Shown here: piece after piece, positions 16,507 through 25,675 of the stretch
Position numbering within the stretch: the first letter of the stretch is position 1
How the letters are laid out: each line of letters opens with the position of its first letter
Source: Thiohalobacter sp.
GTDB taxonomy: Bacteria; Pseudomonadota; Gammaproteobacteria; Thiohalobacterales; Thiohalobacteraceae
Assembly: GCA_026993645.1 (NCBI GenBank)
Contig: JALWSQ010000272.1
Span: forward strand, 1-36,502
Direction: 5' to 3'
DNA: 36,502 nucleotides
Made by a program: the position numbers and the translations under genes
The notes under the pieces: generated by a model
The model's input: the letters and a program-made list of their open reading frames with translations, nothing else
Databases searched by the model: none
Told to the model about the DNA's origin: nothing

Positions 16507-18741
16507 GTGAACGAAGAGGGCGTCATTCGTCTGTCCATCGGTGGCATGAGCTGTGCGGGCTGCGTGGCGGCGGTGGAGGATGCCCTGCGCCGGGTGCCCG
16601 GGGTCCGGACGGCCCAGGTCAACTTCGCCGAGCACACCGCCCAGGTGGAGGGCGAGGTGGCCGCCGAGGCCCTGGTCACGGCGGTGCGCCAGGCCGGCTA
16701 CGAGGCGGCGGTGCTGCGCAGCCTGGCGGACGAAATGGAGAAGGAGGCGGCGGAATTCGCCCACTATCGCCGCCTGTTGCGCCAGGCCGGGATGGCCGGC
16801 GTGGTGGCCCTGCCGCTGCTGGTGGGGAGCCTGGTGCCCGGGTGGTTGCCCCCGGTGGACAGCCCGGCCCATCCTCTGTTCTGGCCGCTGGTGGCCCTGG
16901 CCACCCTGGCCGTACTGGTCTATTCCGGTGGTCACTTCTTCACCGGCGCCTGGACCAGCCTGCGCCATCACAATGCCAACATGGACAGCCTCATCGCCTT
17001 GGGCACGGGGACTGCCTGGGGCTACTCCACCCTGGTGGTGCTGTTTCCGGCCGCGGTGCCCAGCCTGGCGCGCCATGCCTATTTCGAGGCCGCGGTGGTC
17101 ATTCTCAGCCTGATCAACCTGGGCAATGCCCTGGAGATGAAGGCCCGCGGCCGCACCTCCGAGGCCATCAGGCGGCTCATCGGGCTGCAGCCGCGCACGG
17201 CGCGGGTGATCCGGGACGGGCGGGAGCAGGAGGTCCCCATCGAATCGGTGGGGCTGGACGAGACACTGCGGGTGCGGCCGGGGGAGAAGATCCCGGTGGA
17301 TGGGCGGCTGCTGGAAGGACGTTCCATGGTGGACGAGTCCATGCTCACCGGGGAACCGGTGCCGGTGGAGAAGGGACCGGGTGACCTGCTCACCGGCGGC
17401 ACCCTCAACCGCAGCGGCAGCTTTCTCATGCGTGCCACCCGGGTCGGCAGCGAGACCACCCTGGCGCGCATCATCCACCTGGTGCGCCAGGCGCAGAACT
17501 CCAAGCCGGCCATTGGCCGGCTGGCGGACCGGGTCAGCGCCCTGTTCGTGCCGGCCGTGCTGATCGTCGCCGTGCTCACCTTCCTGGCCTGGTTCGATTT
17601 CGGCCCCGAGCCGCGCCTGAGTTACGCCCTGGTCACCGCCATCACGGTGCTGGTCATCGCCTGCCCCTGCGCTCTCGGGCTGGCCACGCCCATCTCCATC
17701 ATGGTGGGCGTGGGCAAGGCCGCGGAGCAGGGTATCCTGATCCGCAGCGGCGAGGCGTTGCAGCGCGCGGGACAGCTGCAGATCCTGGTGCTGGACAAGA
17801 CCGGCACCCTGACCGAGGGCCGGCCGCGGCTGGTGAGCCTGGCGCCGGCGCCGGGGGTGACCGAGGCGGATCTGCTGCGCCGGGCCGCGGCCCTGGAGGC
17901 GGGCTCAGAGCACCCCCTGGCGGAGGCAGTGACCGGTGCGGCCCGCGACCGGGGCATCGAGATCCCGCCGGTGACCGAGTTCCAGGCCCTCAGCGGCCAG
18001 GGGGTGACCGGGGTCCTGGACGGGCAGGCCCTGTTGCTGGGCAACCAGCACCTGTTGGAGGCGCGGGGGATCGACTGTTCCGCCTGGGTGGAACGGCTGG
18101 ACGCCATGGCGGCGGACGCAGTGACGCCGGTGCTGCTGGCGCAGGGAGACCGCCTGCTGGGGGTACTGGGGGTCGCCGACCCGGTGCGACCCGATGCGGC
18201 CCGCGCGGTGGCCCGGCTCAGGCAGCTGGGACTGAGGCTGGTCATGGTCACGGGCGACCGGCCGGCCACCGCCCGGGCGGTGGCGGCCCGGGTGGGGATC
18301 GACGAGGTGCTGGCCCAGGTGCTGCCGGCGGACAAGTCGGAGCGGGTGGCCGCGCTCCAGGCGGAGGGGGTGGTGGGCATGGTGGGCGACGGCATCAACG
18401 ATGCCCCGGCCCTGGCCCGGGCGGACGTGGGCTTCGCCATCGGCAGCGGTACCGACGTGGCCATCGAGAGCGCCGACGTCACCCTGATGCGCAATTCCCT
18501 GTTCGGCGTGGTCGATGCCATCCGCATCTCCCGCGCCACGGTGCGTAACATCCGTCAGAACCTGGCCGGCGCCTTCGTCTACAATGGCCTGGGCATCCCC
18601 ATCGCCGCCGGTGTGCTCTATCCCTTCACCGGCATGCTGCTCAATCCCATCATCGCCGGGGCGGCCATGGCCATGTCCTCGGTCACCGTGGTCAGCAACG
18701 CCAACCGGCTGCGCTACCTCATCGGGCGGTCCGAGGCATGA
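16507..18741 (+). CDS. copA: Copper(I)-translocating P1B-type ATPase (744 aa)
   Basis: This P-type ATPase exports Cu(I) from the cytoplasm. A single N-terminal HMA domain carries GGMSCAGC (C16 and C19). The TM6 metal site is [12 protein letters not shown] (C386-P-C388), and the phosphorylated Asp is D430 in [18 protein letters not shown] is the HP motif of the nucleotide domain and [17 protein letters not shown] the hinge. YNGLGIP in TM7 and [16 protein letters not shown] in TM8 are the Cu(I)-specific signature. The start is GTG at 16507, after GGAGAACCC. The stop overlaps a 25-codon membrane ORF by ATGA. No CopZ or CueR gene is present in the window. Confidence 0.95.
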   Translation: MNEEGVIRLSIGGMSCAGCVAAVEDALRRVPGVRTAQVNFAEHTAQVEGEVAAEALVTAVRQAGYEAAVLRSLADEMEKEAAEFAHYRRLLRQAGMAGVVALPLLVGSLVPGWLPPVDSPAHPLFWPLVALATLAVLVYSGGHFFTGAWTSLRHHNANMDSLIALGTGTAWGYSTLVVLFPAAVPSLARHAYFEAAVVILSLINLGNALEMKARGRTSEAIRRLIGLQPRTARVIRDGREQEVPIESVGLDETLRVRPGEKIPVDGRLLEGRSMVDESMLTGEPVPVEKGPGDLLTGGTLNRSGSFLMRATRVGSETTLARIIHLVRQAQNSKPAIGRLADRVSALFVPAVLIVAVLTFLAWFDFGPEPRLSYALVTAITVLVIACPCALGLATPISIMVGVGKAAEQGILIRSGEALQRAGQLQILVLDKTGTLTEGRPRLVSLAPAPGVTEADLLRRAAALEAGSEHPLAEAVTGAARDRGIEIPPVTEFQALSGQGVTGVLDGQALLLGNQHLLEARGIDCSAWVERLDAMAADAVTPVLLAQGDRLLGVLGVADPVRPDAARAVARLRQLGLRLVMVTGDRPATARAVAARVGIDEVLAQVLPADKSERVAALQAEGVVGMVGDGINDAPALARADVGFAIGSGTDVAIESADVTLMRNSLFGVVDAIRISRATVRNIRQNLAGAFVYNGLGIPIAAGVLYPFTGMLLNPIIAGAAMAMSSVTVVSNANRLRYLIGRSEA

Positions 18742-18815
18742 GCCTGCTGGCCGTCAACCTCGCCGGGCTGGCGCTGATCCTGCTCATCGTCTGGTGGTTC
18801 TGGCTCGTGCGCTGA
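18738..18815 (+). CDS. 25-residue single-span membrane microprotein coupled to copA
   Basis: This ORF is too short for the track. Its ATG overlaps the copA stop (ATGA), so it is translationally coupled. The product is [20 protein letters not shown] followed by FWLVR: a single hydrophobic helix rich in Leu/Ile ending in Trp/Phe and Arg. From memory, the LIVWWFWL type of helix resembles the N-terminal anchor of membrane-bound cupredoxin-like proteins that often follow copA, but here a stop codon follows the helix and no cupredoxin domain is encoded before the opposing HDOD gene. It may be a subunit-like partner of CopA, comparable in size class to CcoS or KdpF, or a remnant anchor. Confidence 0.55.
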   Translation: MSLLAVNLAGLALILLIVWWFWLVR

Positions 18816-18821
18816 GGGCGG

Positions 18822-19697
18822 TCAGCCCAGCAGGGCGCTGCGTACCGCGGCGAAGTCGGCCAGGGCGCGATCGAGACAGTCGTCCAGCTCGGTCACCGAC
18901 AGGTGCAGCAGGGCCCACTGGTCGCCATCCAGCTCGGGGCGCAGCTCGATGGCCGCCTCCCCCTCCAGCCAGGTCGTCGCCAGCGCATCGGCCACATGGA
19001 CGACCGCCGTCTCGAAGGGATGATCTTCCGCCTGTCGGGGCTGGTGGTGGCAGCGGACCGCGGCGGTGACCGATTCGGGGAGGTGCCAGTCGGCCAGCAG
19101 GTCCGCCCCCAGTTCCCCGTGGTCGAAGCCCAGGGATTCCCGCTCCAGATCGGCCAGTGCGACCTCCGTGTCGGCGGCCCGGGCCCGCAGGCCCGCGTAG
19201 AAGCTGCCGGCGCCCTGGCACAACAGCAGGGCCCCGATGTCGTGCAACAGGCCCATGATGAAGTAGCGCTCGGTACCCGGTGCCTGGAGGCTGCGGGCCA
19301 GGGCTCGGGCCAGGGTGCCGGTGAGCAGGCTGTGATGCCAGAAGGCCCGCATGTCCAGCTGCTCCGGGGGGATGCCGCGGAAGCTGCGCACGATGCTGGC
19401 CGCCAGCACCAGGTCGACCAGCTCCAGGGTGCCGATGACCGTGATGGCGCGGGACAGGGTGTCCACCTTGCGCACCAGGCCGTAGAAGGGGCTGTTGACG
19501 ATGCGCAGCAGGCGCGCGGTCAGGGCCGGATCCTCGGCGATCACCGCGCCGATGTCCCTGGCCGAGGTCGTTCCGTCGTGGATCATGTCGATGATGCGGG
19601 TGACCACCTCGGGCAGGGAGGCCAGCCGGCGCGCCTGTTCCAGCAGCCGGGTCCGGCTGGGTGGCAGGGGCGGATTTCCGATCGGTTGGGGTTGCAT
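18822..19697 (-). CDS. HDOD-domain protein (291 aa)
   Basis: HDOD is a degenerate HD-type domain found in bacterial signalling proteins. The core matches at about residues 25-220: LASLPEVVTRIIDMIHDG, IAEDPALTARLLRIVNSPFYG, AITVIGTLELVDLVLAASI, FWHHSLLTGTLARALA, YFIMGLLHDIGALLLCQ and HGELGADLLADWHLPESV. The rest is helical and acidic with no output domain, so it is probably a regulator acting through protein contacts. It converges on the copA unit with a 6-base gap, leaving no room for a separate terminator. On the other side it is divergent from the chemoreceptor gene, which suggests a shared signalling or motility context. The exact partner is unknown. Confidence 0.88.
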   Translation of the reverse strand: MQPQPIGNPPLPPSRTRLLEQARRLASLPEVVTRIIDMIHDGTTSARDIGAVIAEDPALTARLLRIVNSPFYGLVRKVDTLSRAITVIGTLELVDLVLAASIVRSFRGIPPEQLDMRAFWHHSLLTGTLARALARSLQAPGTERYFIMGLLHDIGALLLCQGAGSFYAGLRARAADTEVALADLERESLGFDHGELGADLLADWHLPESVTAAVRCHHQPRQAEDHPFETAVVHVADALATTWLEGEAAIELRPELDGDQWALLHLSVTELDDCLDRALADFAAVRSALLG

Positions 19698-19857
19698 GGC
19701 GGGTCGATTCCCTGGGTGATGGCGTCCTGCGTTCTGTAGCGACCGGTTGCTGCCGAGGTTTATGCCGGCGGGTTTCCATCCGGCCAGGTTTTGTAAGCAG
19801 TTTTAGTCATTCATGTAAGCCGCCGCCTTCATCGTCGTAATCAGCTTGGATGGGGTC

Positions 19858-19884
19858 TAAAGCACTGGTGTCGATGGACGTTAA
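19858..19884 (+). promoter_or_regulatory. Probable sigma-28 (FliA) promoter for the chemoreceptor
   Basis: TAAA (19858-19861) and GACGTTAA (19877-19884) are separated by 15 bases. The second element matches the FliA -10 consensus GCCGATAA at 6 of 8 positions, and the spacing is exact. It lies 80 bases before the receptor ATG, the expected place for a chemotaxis gene. Confidence 0.5.
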
Positions 19885-19964
19885 CCCGGGCAAGGGCGGC
19901 ACCGGTTGCGGCCGGATGCACGGATCCATACCAGGAACAGACTGCCAGGGGCAGGGAGACGGGG

Positions 19965-22377
19965 ATGAAGAAGAATTTTCCGGTCACGGGCAAGGAACGC
20001 AGCTACGGGGAACAGGTCACCATCATCTCGATGACGGACCCCAAGGGCGTCATCACCTATGCCAACCAGGACTTCTGCGAGGTCAGCGGTTATTCCGCCG
20101 AGGAACTGGTGGGCCGCAGCCACAACATCGTGCGGCATCCCGACATGCCGCCGGAGGCCTTCCAGGATCTCTGGGATACCATCAAGGCCGGCAAGGCCTG
20201 GCACGGCATCGTCAAGAACCGTTGCAAGAACGGGGATCACTACTGGGTCGATGCCTTCGTAACCCCCGGTGTACGAGGGCACCAAGATCGTGGGCTACCA
20301 GTCGGTCCGTACCCGTCCCCAACGGGACGAGATCGAGCGGGCCGAGGCCCTGTACCGGGCCATGCGCGAGGGTCACCGGCCCCTGGCCATGCGGCCCGGC
20401 CTGCGGCGTATCCAGCAGATGCTGCAATTCAAGTTCTGGCAGAAACTGGCGGCCATCGCCCTGGTCGCCGTCGGGCTGCTGGTGGCGGCCTTCGCCTTCC
20501 ATGAAAGCGCGGTCCGGCAGCTGGCCCGTGACATGCTGGCCAGCCTGGAACAGGGCGATACCCTGGTCCAGGCCGGCAACCTCATGACCACCATCGACGG
20601 GCTGCGGGAGCAGCTGCAGCAGGCGGCGGCCCGGGGGCAGTCCCTGCCTGCAGCCCGCCTGCAACAGGCGCGGGCCACCATCGAGCAGGCCCTCGCCGGG
20701 CTGGCGGAGGAGGAGGGCACGCCGGGGCAGACCCGGCCACGGGCCTGGTTCCGTACCCTGGCGCAGCACTACGTCGAGCAGGTCTTGGCGATCCCGGCGG
20801 GGAACAGCGATGCCGCCGCGTCCGCCAGCCGGGTGGCGCTGGAGGCCAGCCTCTACCCGGCATTGGTACGCAGTTACCGGACCCTGGTCCAGTCGGTGGC
20901 CGGCCAGTGGCAGGAACGGGCCGGCCGGGGCGTGGCGGTCGGTACCGGCAAGGCGGTGTTGACCCTGTTGCTGGGGGTGGCCGGCCTGGCCCTGCTGCTG
21001 GCCGGTGGTGGCCTGGTGGTGGGCCGTGGCCTGGGACAGCTGAGGGCCCTGTCCCTGCACCTGCAGCACATCGCCACGGGCGACCTGCGCCACCGGGTCC
21101 CGCACAGCGGCAGTGACGAGTTCGGCCAGCTGGCCCTGGCCATCCGCATCATGCAGGCCAACTTGCAGACCATCTTCGAGCGCTTCACCACCTCGGCCAC
21201 CCGGGTGACGGCGGCGGACCAGATGCTGGACTACAGTGAAGTGGCCCGCACCGCCATGGATCGCCAGCAGCGGGAGACCGAGCAGGTGGCCAGCGCCATG
21301 GAGGAGATGGTGGCCTCGGTACAGGAGGTGGCCGACAACACCAGCGCCGCGGCCGAGGCTGCGACCAGGGCCGAGGAGGAGGCCCGCCAGGGCAAGGCGG
21401 TGGTGGTCGAGGCCCGGCAGTCCATCGAGCGCCTGGCCGGGGAGGTGAGCCGTTCCGCCAACGTCATCGAGGCCCTGGAGGCCAAGGGCAACAGCATCAG
21501 CAACATCATGCAGGTGATCCGTGAGATCGCCGAGCAGACCAACCTGCTGGCCCTGAACGCCGCCATCGAGGCGGCACGGGCAGGCGAGCAGGGCCGGGGG
21601 TTCGCGGTGGTGGCGGACGAGGTGCGTACCCTGGCCAAGCGCACCCAGGATGCCACGGTGGAGATCTCCGACGTCATCGGCGAGCTGCAGAGCGGTATCG
21701 GCGAGGCGGTGGGGGTCATGGAGGGCGGCCGCGGCCTGGCCGACGCCGTGGTGGCCGAGGCCGGCCGTGCGGCCCAGTCCCTGGATGCCATCGCCCGGAA
21801 TGTCACCCACATCCGTGAGGCCAATACGGAGATGGCGCGGGCTGCCGGCGAGCAGTCCCGCGTGGCGGGTGAGATGGGGCACAACGTCAATGCCATCAGT
21901 GACCTGGCCCGCGAAACCAACGAGATGATGCGCAAGGCCAGTGCCGCCGGCGGTGACCTGGCGGCGGTGGCGGCGGCACTGCGGGAGCAGATCGTGCGCT
22001 TCGATGCCGCGGCCGGCGGGGGCTTCGACTTCAGCCGGGCCAAGGCGGCCCACCTGGCCTGGAAGGATCGCATCCGCGCCTACCTGGACGGTGACGACCA
22101 GGCCATCAGTCGCCAGCAGGCCGTGTCCCACCGCCACTGCGTGCTGGGCAAGTGGTACTACGCCGAGGGGCTGGAGAAGTTTGGCGACATACCGGAGATG
22201 CGGGCACTGGAGGCCCCCCACGAGCGGCTGCATGCCGTGATCCATAGCATCCTGGACGCCAAGGAGAGCGGACGCATGACCGAGGCCGAGCAGCTCTATC
22301 GCGAGGTGGGCGAACTGTCGCGCCAGATCGTCGGCCTGCTGGACCTGGTGGAGCGCAAGGTCAGGGTCCGGGGCTGA
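19965..22377 (+). pseudogene. PAS-MCP-CZB chemoreceptor interrupted by a +1 frameshift
   Basis: Frame one (19965 onward) encodes an Aer-like PAS domain: ISMTDPKGVITYANQDFCEVSGYS, NIVRHPDMPPEAF and [15 protein letters not shown]. The next residues expected in this family, [17 protein letters not shown], are in the +1 frame from the GTG at 20269. Removing one C from the run CCCCC at 20263-20267 joins the two frames into about 803 residues. The rest holds a membrane helix ([19 protein letters not shown]), a periplasmic or linker helix bundle, a second helix ([19 protein letters not shown]), HAMP, the MCP signalling tip ([20 protein letters not shown]) and a C-terminal zinc-binding CZB domain ([28 protein letters not shown]). 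It may be a true pseudogene, a phase-variable gene or a sequencing error. Confidence 0.85.
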
Positions 22378-23464
22378 GACGCTCCGGTCCCGGTCGGCCC
22401 CTGGCCGCCGGTACGGTGGCAGCGACCGGTGCCGGGTCATGGCGCCGGGCATGGGCCAGGTAGAGGCTGACCGTCAGCAGGAGCAGGGCATTGGCCTGGT
22501 GCACCGAGGCCAGGGGTATCGGCACCCGCAGCAGCAGGGTGGCGATGCCCAGGGAGGCCTGGGCCAGGGCCACCAGGGGCAACAGGTGCAGGGCCCAGCG
22601 CCCCCGGCCCGCCGGTGGCGTCCGCCGCGCCCGCCACCACCAGGTGAGGATGGCGGCCAGGGTGACCAGGGCCAGCAGCCGGTGGTCGAACTGCACCGTG
22701 GCGATGTTCTCGAAGAAATTGTGCCAGGCCGGCTGCAGCAGCAGGTAGCCATCCGGCACCAGCCTCCCGTTCATCAGCGGGAAGGTGTTGAAGGCCAAGC
22801 CCGCCTTGAGCCCGGCCACGAATCCCCCCGACAGCATGGTGCCGAACACCAGGCCCGCCAGCAGCAGCGGCATTCGCGCCCGGCCCTGCGTGCCCTCACC
22901 CCGGGGTGGGAACAGCAGGCCCAGGGCGACCCAGAGGATGTAGGCATAGATCAGGGTGGCGGCACCCAGGTGGGCGGTCAGCCGGTACTGGCTGACATGG
23001 GGCCGGTCCACCAGGCCGCTCTTCACCATGTACCAGCCCAGCAGGCCCTGCAGTCCCCCGAGCACGAACATGAGCACCAGCCGGGGCACCAGCGCGCGGC
23101 GTATGCGCCGGCGCCAGAGGAAGTAGAGGAAGGGCAGCAGAAACACCAGGCCGATGGAACGGCCCAGCAGGCGGTGGGCATACTCGAACCAGTAGATGCG
23201 CTTGAAGCCGGCCAGGTCCATGCCGTAGTTGATCTTGCGGTATTCGGGCGACTGGCGGTACTGGTCGAAGACGGTCTGCCAGCGCGCCTGGCTCAGCGGG
23301 GGCAGGATGCCGAAGATGGGGTTCCAGCGCACCATGGACAGGCCGGATCCGGTGAGGCGGGTGACGCCGCCCAGCACCACCATGCCGTAGATCATGGCGC
23401 AGACCAGCAGCAGCCAGATGGCGATGGCCCGCTCGGATTGCGTTCCTGGGGTGGCGGTATTCAT
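22361..23464 (-). CDS. ctaA: Heme A synthase, COX15/CtaA family (367 aa)
   Basis: This integral membrane enzyme oxidises the C8 methyl of heme O to a formyl group, making heme A for aa3-type cytochrome oxidase. The first loop [20 protein letters not shown] with GILPPLS is the COX15 hallmark. Heme-ligand histidines are seen in [30 protein letters not shown] and [10 protein letters not shown]. About eight hydrophobic segments are present, and there is no Cys-pair loop of the Bacillus CtaA type. The 3' end overlaps the chemoreceptor 3' end by 17 bases on the opposite strand. The gene is last in a minus-strand series with two small unknown genes. No oxidase subunit or CtaB gene is in the window. 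Confidence 0.93.
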   Translation of the reverse strand: MNTATPGTQSERAIAIWLLLVCAMIYGMVVLGGVTRLTGSGLSMVRWNPIFGILPPLSQARWQTVFDQYRQSPEYRKINYGMDLAGFKRIYWFEYAHRLLGRSIGLVFLLPFLYFLWRRRIRRALVPRLVLMFVLGGLQGLLGWYMVKSGLVDRPHVSQYRLTAHLGAATLIYAYILWVALGLLFPPRGEGTQGRARMPLLLAGLVFGTMLSGGFVAGLKAGLAFNTFPLMNGRLVPDGYLLLQPAWHNFFENIATVQFDHRLLALVTLAAILTWWWRARRTPPAGRGRWALHLLPLVALAQASLGIATLLLRVPIPLASVHQANALLLLTVSLYLAHARRHDPAPVAATVPAARGRPGPERLSPGP

Positions 23465-23476
23465 CCTCTGTCGTTC

Positions 23477-23923
23477 TCAGGTCCGGTGGCGCCGGCGGCC
23501 GCGGAAGCGGGCCATGTGGCGCACGATGTCACTGTAGGGCCACTGCTCCAGCGCGCCGAACCGCTCCCGGGCGCGATCCAGCAGGGCGCAGACGTCGGTC
23601 ACGCCGGGGCCGCCCGCATCCACCAACAGCGCCGCGATGCCCTGGAGCCCCCCGGCCTGTACCCGGAGTTCGGCATTGTGGGGCAGGGGGCCGTCCACCC
23701 GGGTGCGCATGAGGGAGAAACGGGCGGCCTCCCGCAGCCGTTGCAGCAGCTGCTCGCAGCGCCGTTGCGCCGGGGCGGAGCCGCAGGCGATGCCCTCGCG
23801 GCCCGCCAGCAGGAAGGTCTCCGCCTGGTGGCAGCCCACCCGCTGGGCGTTGATCGCCTTCTCGAACCGGCAGCGGCGCTGGTTGACCTGGTGATAGGTG
23901 GCGCGGAACTCGTCCTCTTCCAT
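23477..23923 (-). CDS. Cysteine-containing protein of unknown function upstream of ctaA (148 aa)
   Basis: No family was recognised with confidence. The N-terminal half has a regular set of cysteines (C18, C31, C47, C56) in RRCRFEKAI, RVGCHQAETFLL, GIACGSA and QRRCEQLL, which could hold a metal or Fe-S centre or form disulfides. The second half includes RFSLMRTRVDGPLPHNAELRVQAGGLQG and a basic tail, RFRGRRRHRT. There is no signal peptide, so a cytoplasmic location is likely. It lies 18 bases after the 79-residue gene and 12 bases before heme A synthase, so all three probably share a transcript. Confidence 0.72.
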   Translation of the reverse strand: MEEDEFRATYHQVNQRRCRFEKAINAQRVGCHQAETFLLAGREGIACGSAPAQRRCEQLLQRLREAARFSLMRTRVDGPLPHNAELRVQAGGLQGIAALLVDAGGPGVTDVCALLDRARERFGALEQWPYSDIVRHMARFRGRRRHRT

Positions 23924-23941
23924 GCCCCCGGCCCGGCGCGG

Positions 23942-24181
23942 TTACTTCTCCCATTCCTGGAGGATGGGCGGTTCCCGGTGTTCCTGCAGCTTCTCCTCGG
24001 CCTCCAGCTGGCTGGCGGCGAACATCACCTTGATGGTGACCCGGCTGTCCGGTTCCAGCTCGGCGCGCCGGGCGCGCGCGAAGCGCTTGGCGTCCTGGAA
24101 GCGGTCGAACTGGTCCAGCAGGTCCAGGTCCTTGACCAGGGGCGTGCTTCCCGGCGTGATCCGGAAGACGAAGTAGGGCAT
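23942..24181 (-). CDS. Small acidic/basic protein of unknown function (79 aa)
   Basis: The ATG is preceded by GGGAGGA at good spacing. The protein begins with a strand MPYFVFRITPGST, has VKDLDLLDQFDRFQDAKRFARARRAEL, then a strand VTIKVMFA and a charged helix QLEAEEKLQEHREPP. It is compact, soluble and conserved-looking, but no domain was named. It is the first gene of the minus-strand set leading to ctaA. A TAGAAT -10-like element lies 34 bases upstream on the minus strand (24215-24220). It is divergent from the flavoprotein reductase gene. Confidence 0.72.
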   Translation of the reverse strand: MPYFVFRITPGSTPLVKDLDLLDQFDRFQDAKRFARARRAELEPDSRVTIKVMFAASQLEAEEKLQEHREPPILQEWEK

Positions 24182-24327
24182 CGACTGCTATCCTCCCAGG
24201 GTGTCCGAGGGCGGATTCTAGCAGCCTCGCGGGGCGAGCGCATGGTCACGACCGGTACATTCTCTGCGGATTTGTCCCGCCGGCCAGCCGGTGGGTACGG
24301 TGGGCGGCCGCCCCGGGGCCGGGTGGC

Positions 24328-25344
24328 GTGAGCCGGCGCGTGCTGCTGCGCCCCAGTGGCCATCGCTTCGAGGTGCAGGCGGGGGAGTCGCTGCTGGACG
24401 CGGCCCTGCGCGCCGGGCTGGCGCCGGCCTACCGCTGCCACGACGGGCGTTGCGGCGAGTGCCGGGCGCGGCTGGTCTCGGGCCGGCTGGCCGACGGGCC
24501 GCCGGGGGATTTCACCTTTCCCGCCCGGGACAAGGCGGCGGGCTGGTTCCTGCTGTGCCAGGCCCGGGCGGAGACCGACCTGGAGATCGAGGCGCGGGAG
24601 GCGGCCGGGGTCGAGGACATGCCGTTGCAGGCGGTGGACACCCGCGTGGTCCGCCTGCAGCCATTGGCCGACGATGTGCTGGATGTCCACCTGCGCACCC
24701 CGCGCAGCCAGGCCTTACGCTTCCTGCCGGGGCAGTACGTGCAGCTCGATCTGTCGGGCCTGCCGCCCCGGGCCAAGTCCATCGCCAGCTGCCCCTGCAA
24801 CGGCATGGTGCTCCAGTTCCACGTGCGCCGGGTGGCGGGCGACCCCTTTTCCGAGCGGGTGTTCGACGGCCTGCGGTTGCGCGACCCGGTCCGGGTGCGA
24901 GGACCGTTCGGGCGTTTCACCCTGGACGAGGCATCGGGGCGCCCCAGCCTGTTCCTGGCCTTCGAGACCGGCTTCGCCCCCATCAAGAGCCTGATCGAGC
25001 ACGCCATCTCGCGGGAGTGGACCCAGCCCATGCGGTTGTACTGGGTGACACGCCGGCCCGGCGGGCACTACCTGGGCAACTATTGCCGTTCCTGGGAGGA
25101 CGCCCTGGACGATTTCCGCTACCGGCCCCTGGTCTGTGCCGGGGATGGGGCGGCGGACGCGGGCGCCGCCGAGAGCCTGCTGTGTGCGGTGCGCCGGCTG
25201 GTGGCGGACTGTCCCGACCTGTCCGGCTGGGATCTCTATGCCAGCGGGCCGCCGGCCCTGCTGGCACCCGCCCGGGCCCTGCTGCTGGCGGCCGGGCTGC
25301 CCATGCGGCGACTGTTCGTGGACGAGCTGGAACGGTTCGGCTGA
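24328..25344 (+). CDS. 2Fe-2S ferredoxin-domain flavoprotein reductase (338 aa)
   Basis: The N-terminal plant-type ferredoxin domain carries the [2Fe-2S] ligands C37, C42, C45 and C77 (YRCHDGRCGECRARL and LLCQAR). The middle FAD domain has RFLPGQYVQLDLSGLPPRAKSIAS, where the usual RxYS is RAKS. The NAD(P)H domain has FETGFAPIKSLIEHA, with Glu-Thr-Gly in place of the common Gly-Gly-Thr-Gly, and ends in LYASGPPAL and FVDELERFG. The layout matches CDP-6-deoxy-glucoseen reductase-like and oxygenase-reductase proteins that pass electrons from NADH to a partner. No oxygenase is adjacent, so the partner is unknown. The start is GTG after a GC-rich leader. A weak terminator-like stem with six Ts follows. 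Confidence 0.85.
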   Translation: MSRRVLLRPSGHRFEVQAGESLLDAALRAGLAPAYRCHDGRCGECRARLVSGRLADGPPGDFTFPARDKAAGWFLLCQARAETDLEIEAREAAGVEDMPLQAVDTRVVRLQPLADDVLDVHLRTPRSQALRFLPGQYVQLDLSGLPPRAKSIASCPCNGMVLQFHVRRVAGDPFSERVFDGLRLRDPVRVRGPFGRFTLDEASGRPSLFLAFETGFAPIKSLIEHAISREWTQPMRLYWVTRRPGGHYLGNYCRSWEDALDDFRYRPLVCAGDGAADAGAAESLLCAVRRLVADCPDLSGWDLYASGPPALLAPARALLLAAGLPMRRLFVDELERFG

Positions 25345-25357
25345 GGGCCCGTTTTTT
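25332..25357 (+). terminator. Weak terminator-like stem with T6 after the reductase gene
   Basis: AACGG and CCGTT can pair around the stop codon region and are followed by a run of six Ts. The stem is only about 5 bp, so this is tentative. Confidence 0.28.
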
Positions 25358-25376
25358 CGTCCGGGTCCGCGGCTGC

Positions 25377-25382
25377 TAGAAT
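25377..25382 (+). promoter_or_regulatory. -10 element (TAGAAT) for the YdcH-like gene
   Basis: TAGAAT is followed by GGGAGCG. It sits 53 bases before the ATG, with only a T-rich -35 region. The same GGCTGCTAGAAT stretch occurs on the minus strand upstream of the 79-residue gene at 24181. Confidence 0.42.
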
Positions 25383-25435
25383 GGGAGCGTCCATCCCTAT
25401 CACGCCAGTCGGCTTTCGCCGGGAAACCGAACCGC

Positions 25436-25648
25436 ATGTCCCTGGACGACGAAGACATCCTGGTCCTGCGCCAGCGCCTGACGGCGTTGCGCATCGAGCA
25501 CCGTGACCTGGACGACGTGATCCACCGCCTGGCCCGGGATCCCTACATGGACCAGCTCCAGCTGCGACGCCTGAAGAAGCGCAAGCTGGTGCTCAAGGAC
25601 ATGATCCAGCGGCTGGAGAGCGCGCTGATCCCGGACATGGACGCCTGA
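25436..25648 (+). CDS. YdcH/DUF465-family small coiled-coil protein (70 aa)
   Basis: The short protein is almost entirely one helical hairpin: VLRQRLTALRIEHRDLDDVIHRLARD, PYMDQLQLRRLKKRKLVLKDMIQRLES. The EHRDLDDxI and LKKRKLxLKDxIxRL patterns identify the YdcH (DUF465) family of small proteins, whose function is not established. The track ORF begins further upstream, but the ATG at 25436 fits family length and follows GGGAAACC. It is convergent with the Xre/MbcA/ParS-type gene. Confidence 0.88.
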   Translation: MSLDDEDILVLRQRLTALRIEHRDLDDVIHRLARDPYMDQLQLRRLKKRKLVLKDMIQRLESALIPDMDA

Positions 25649-25675
25649 TTCCGGACGGCCGGGCCCGAGCCGTGG

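Noticed and set aside
20212-22452. 746-residue minus-strand ORF opposite the chemoreceptor
   Set aside because: MCP, HAMP and CZB motifs are clear on the plus strand; the reverse frame has none.
22439-24331. 630-residue plus-strand ORF opposite ctaA and the two small genes
   Set aside because: It is Gln/Gly/His-rich and featureless, whereas the minus strand encodes COX15 motifs.
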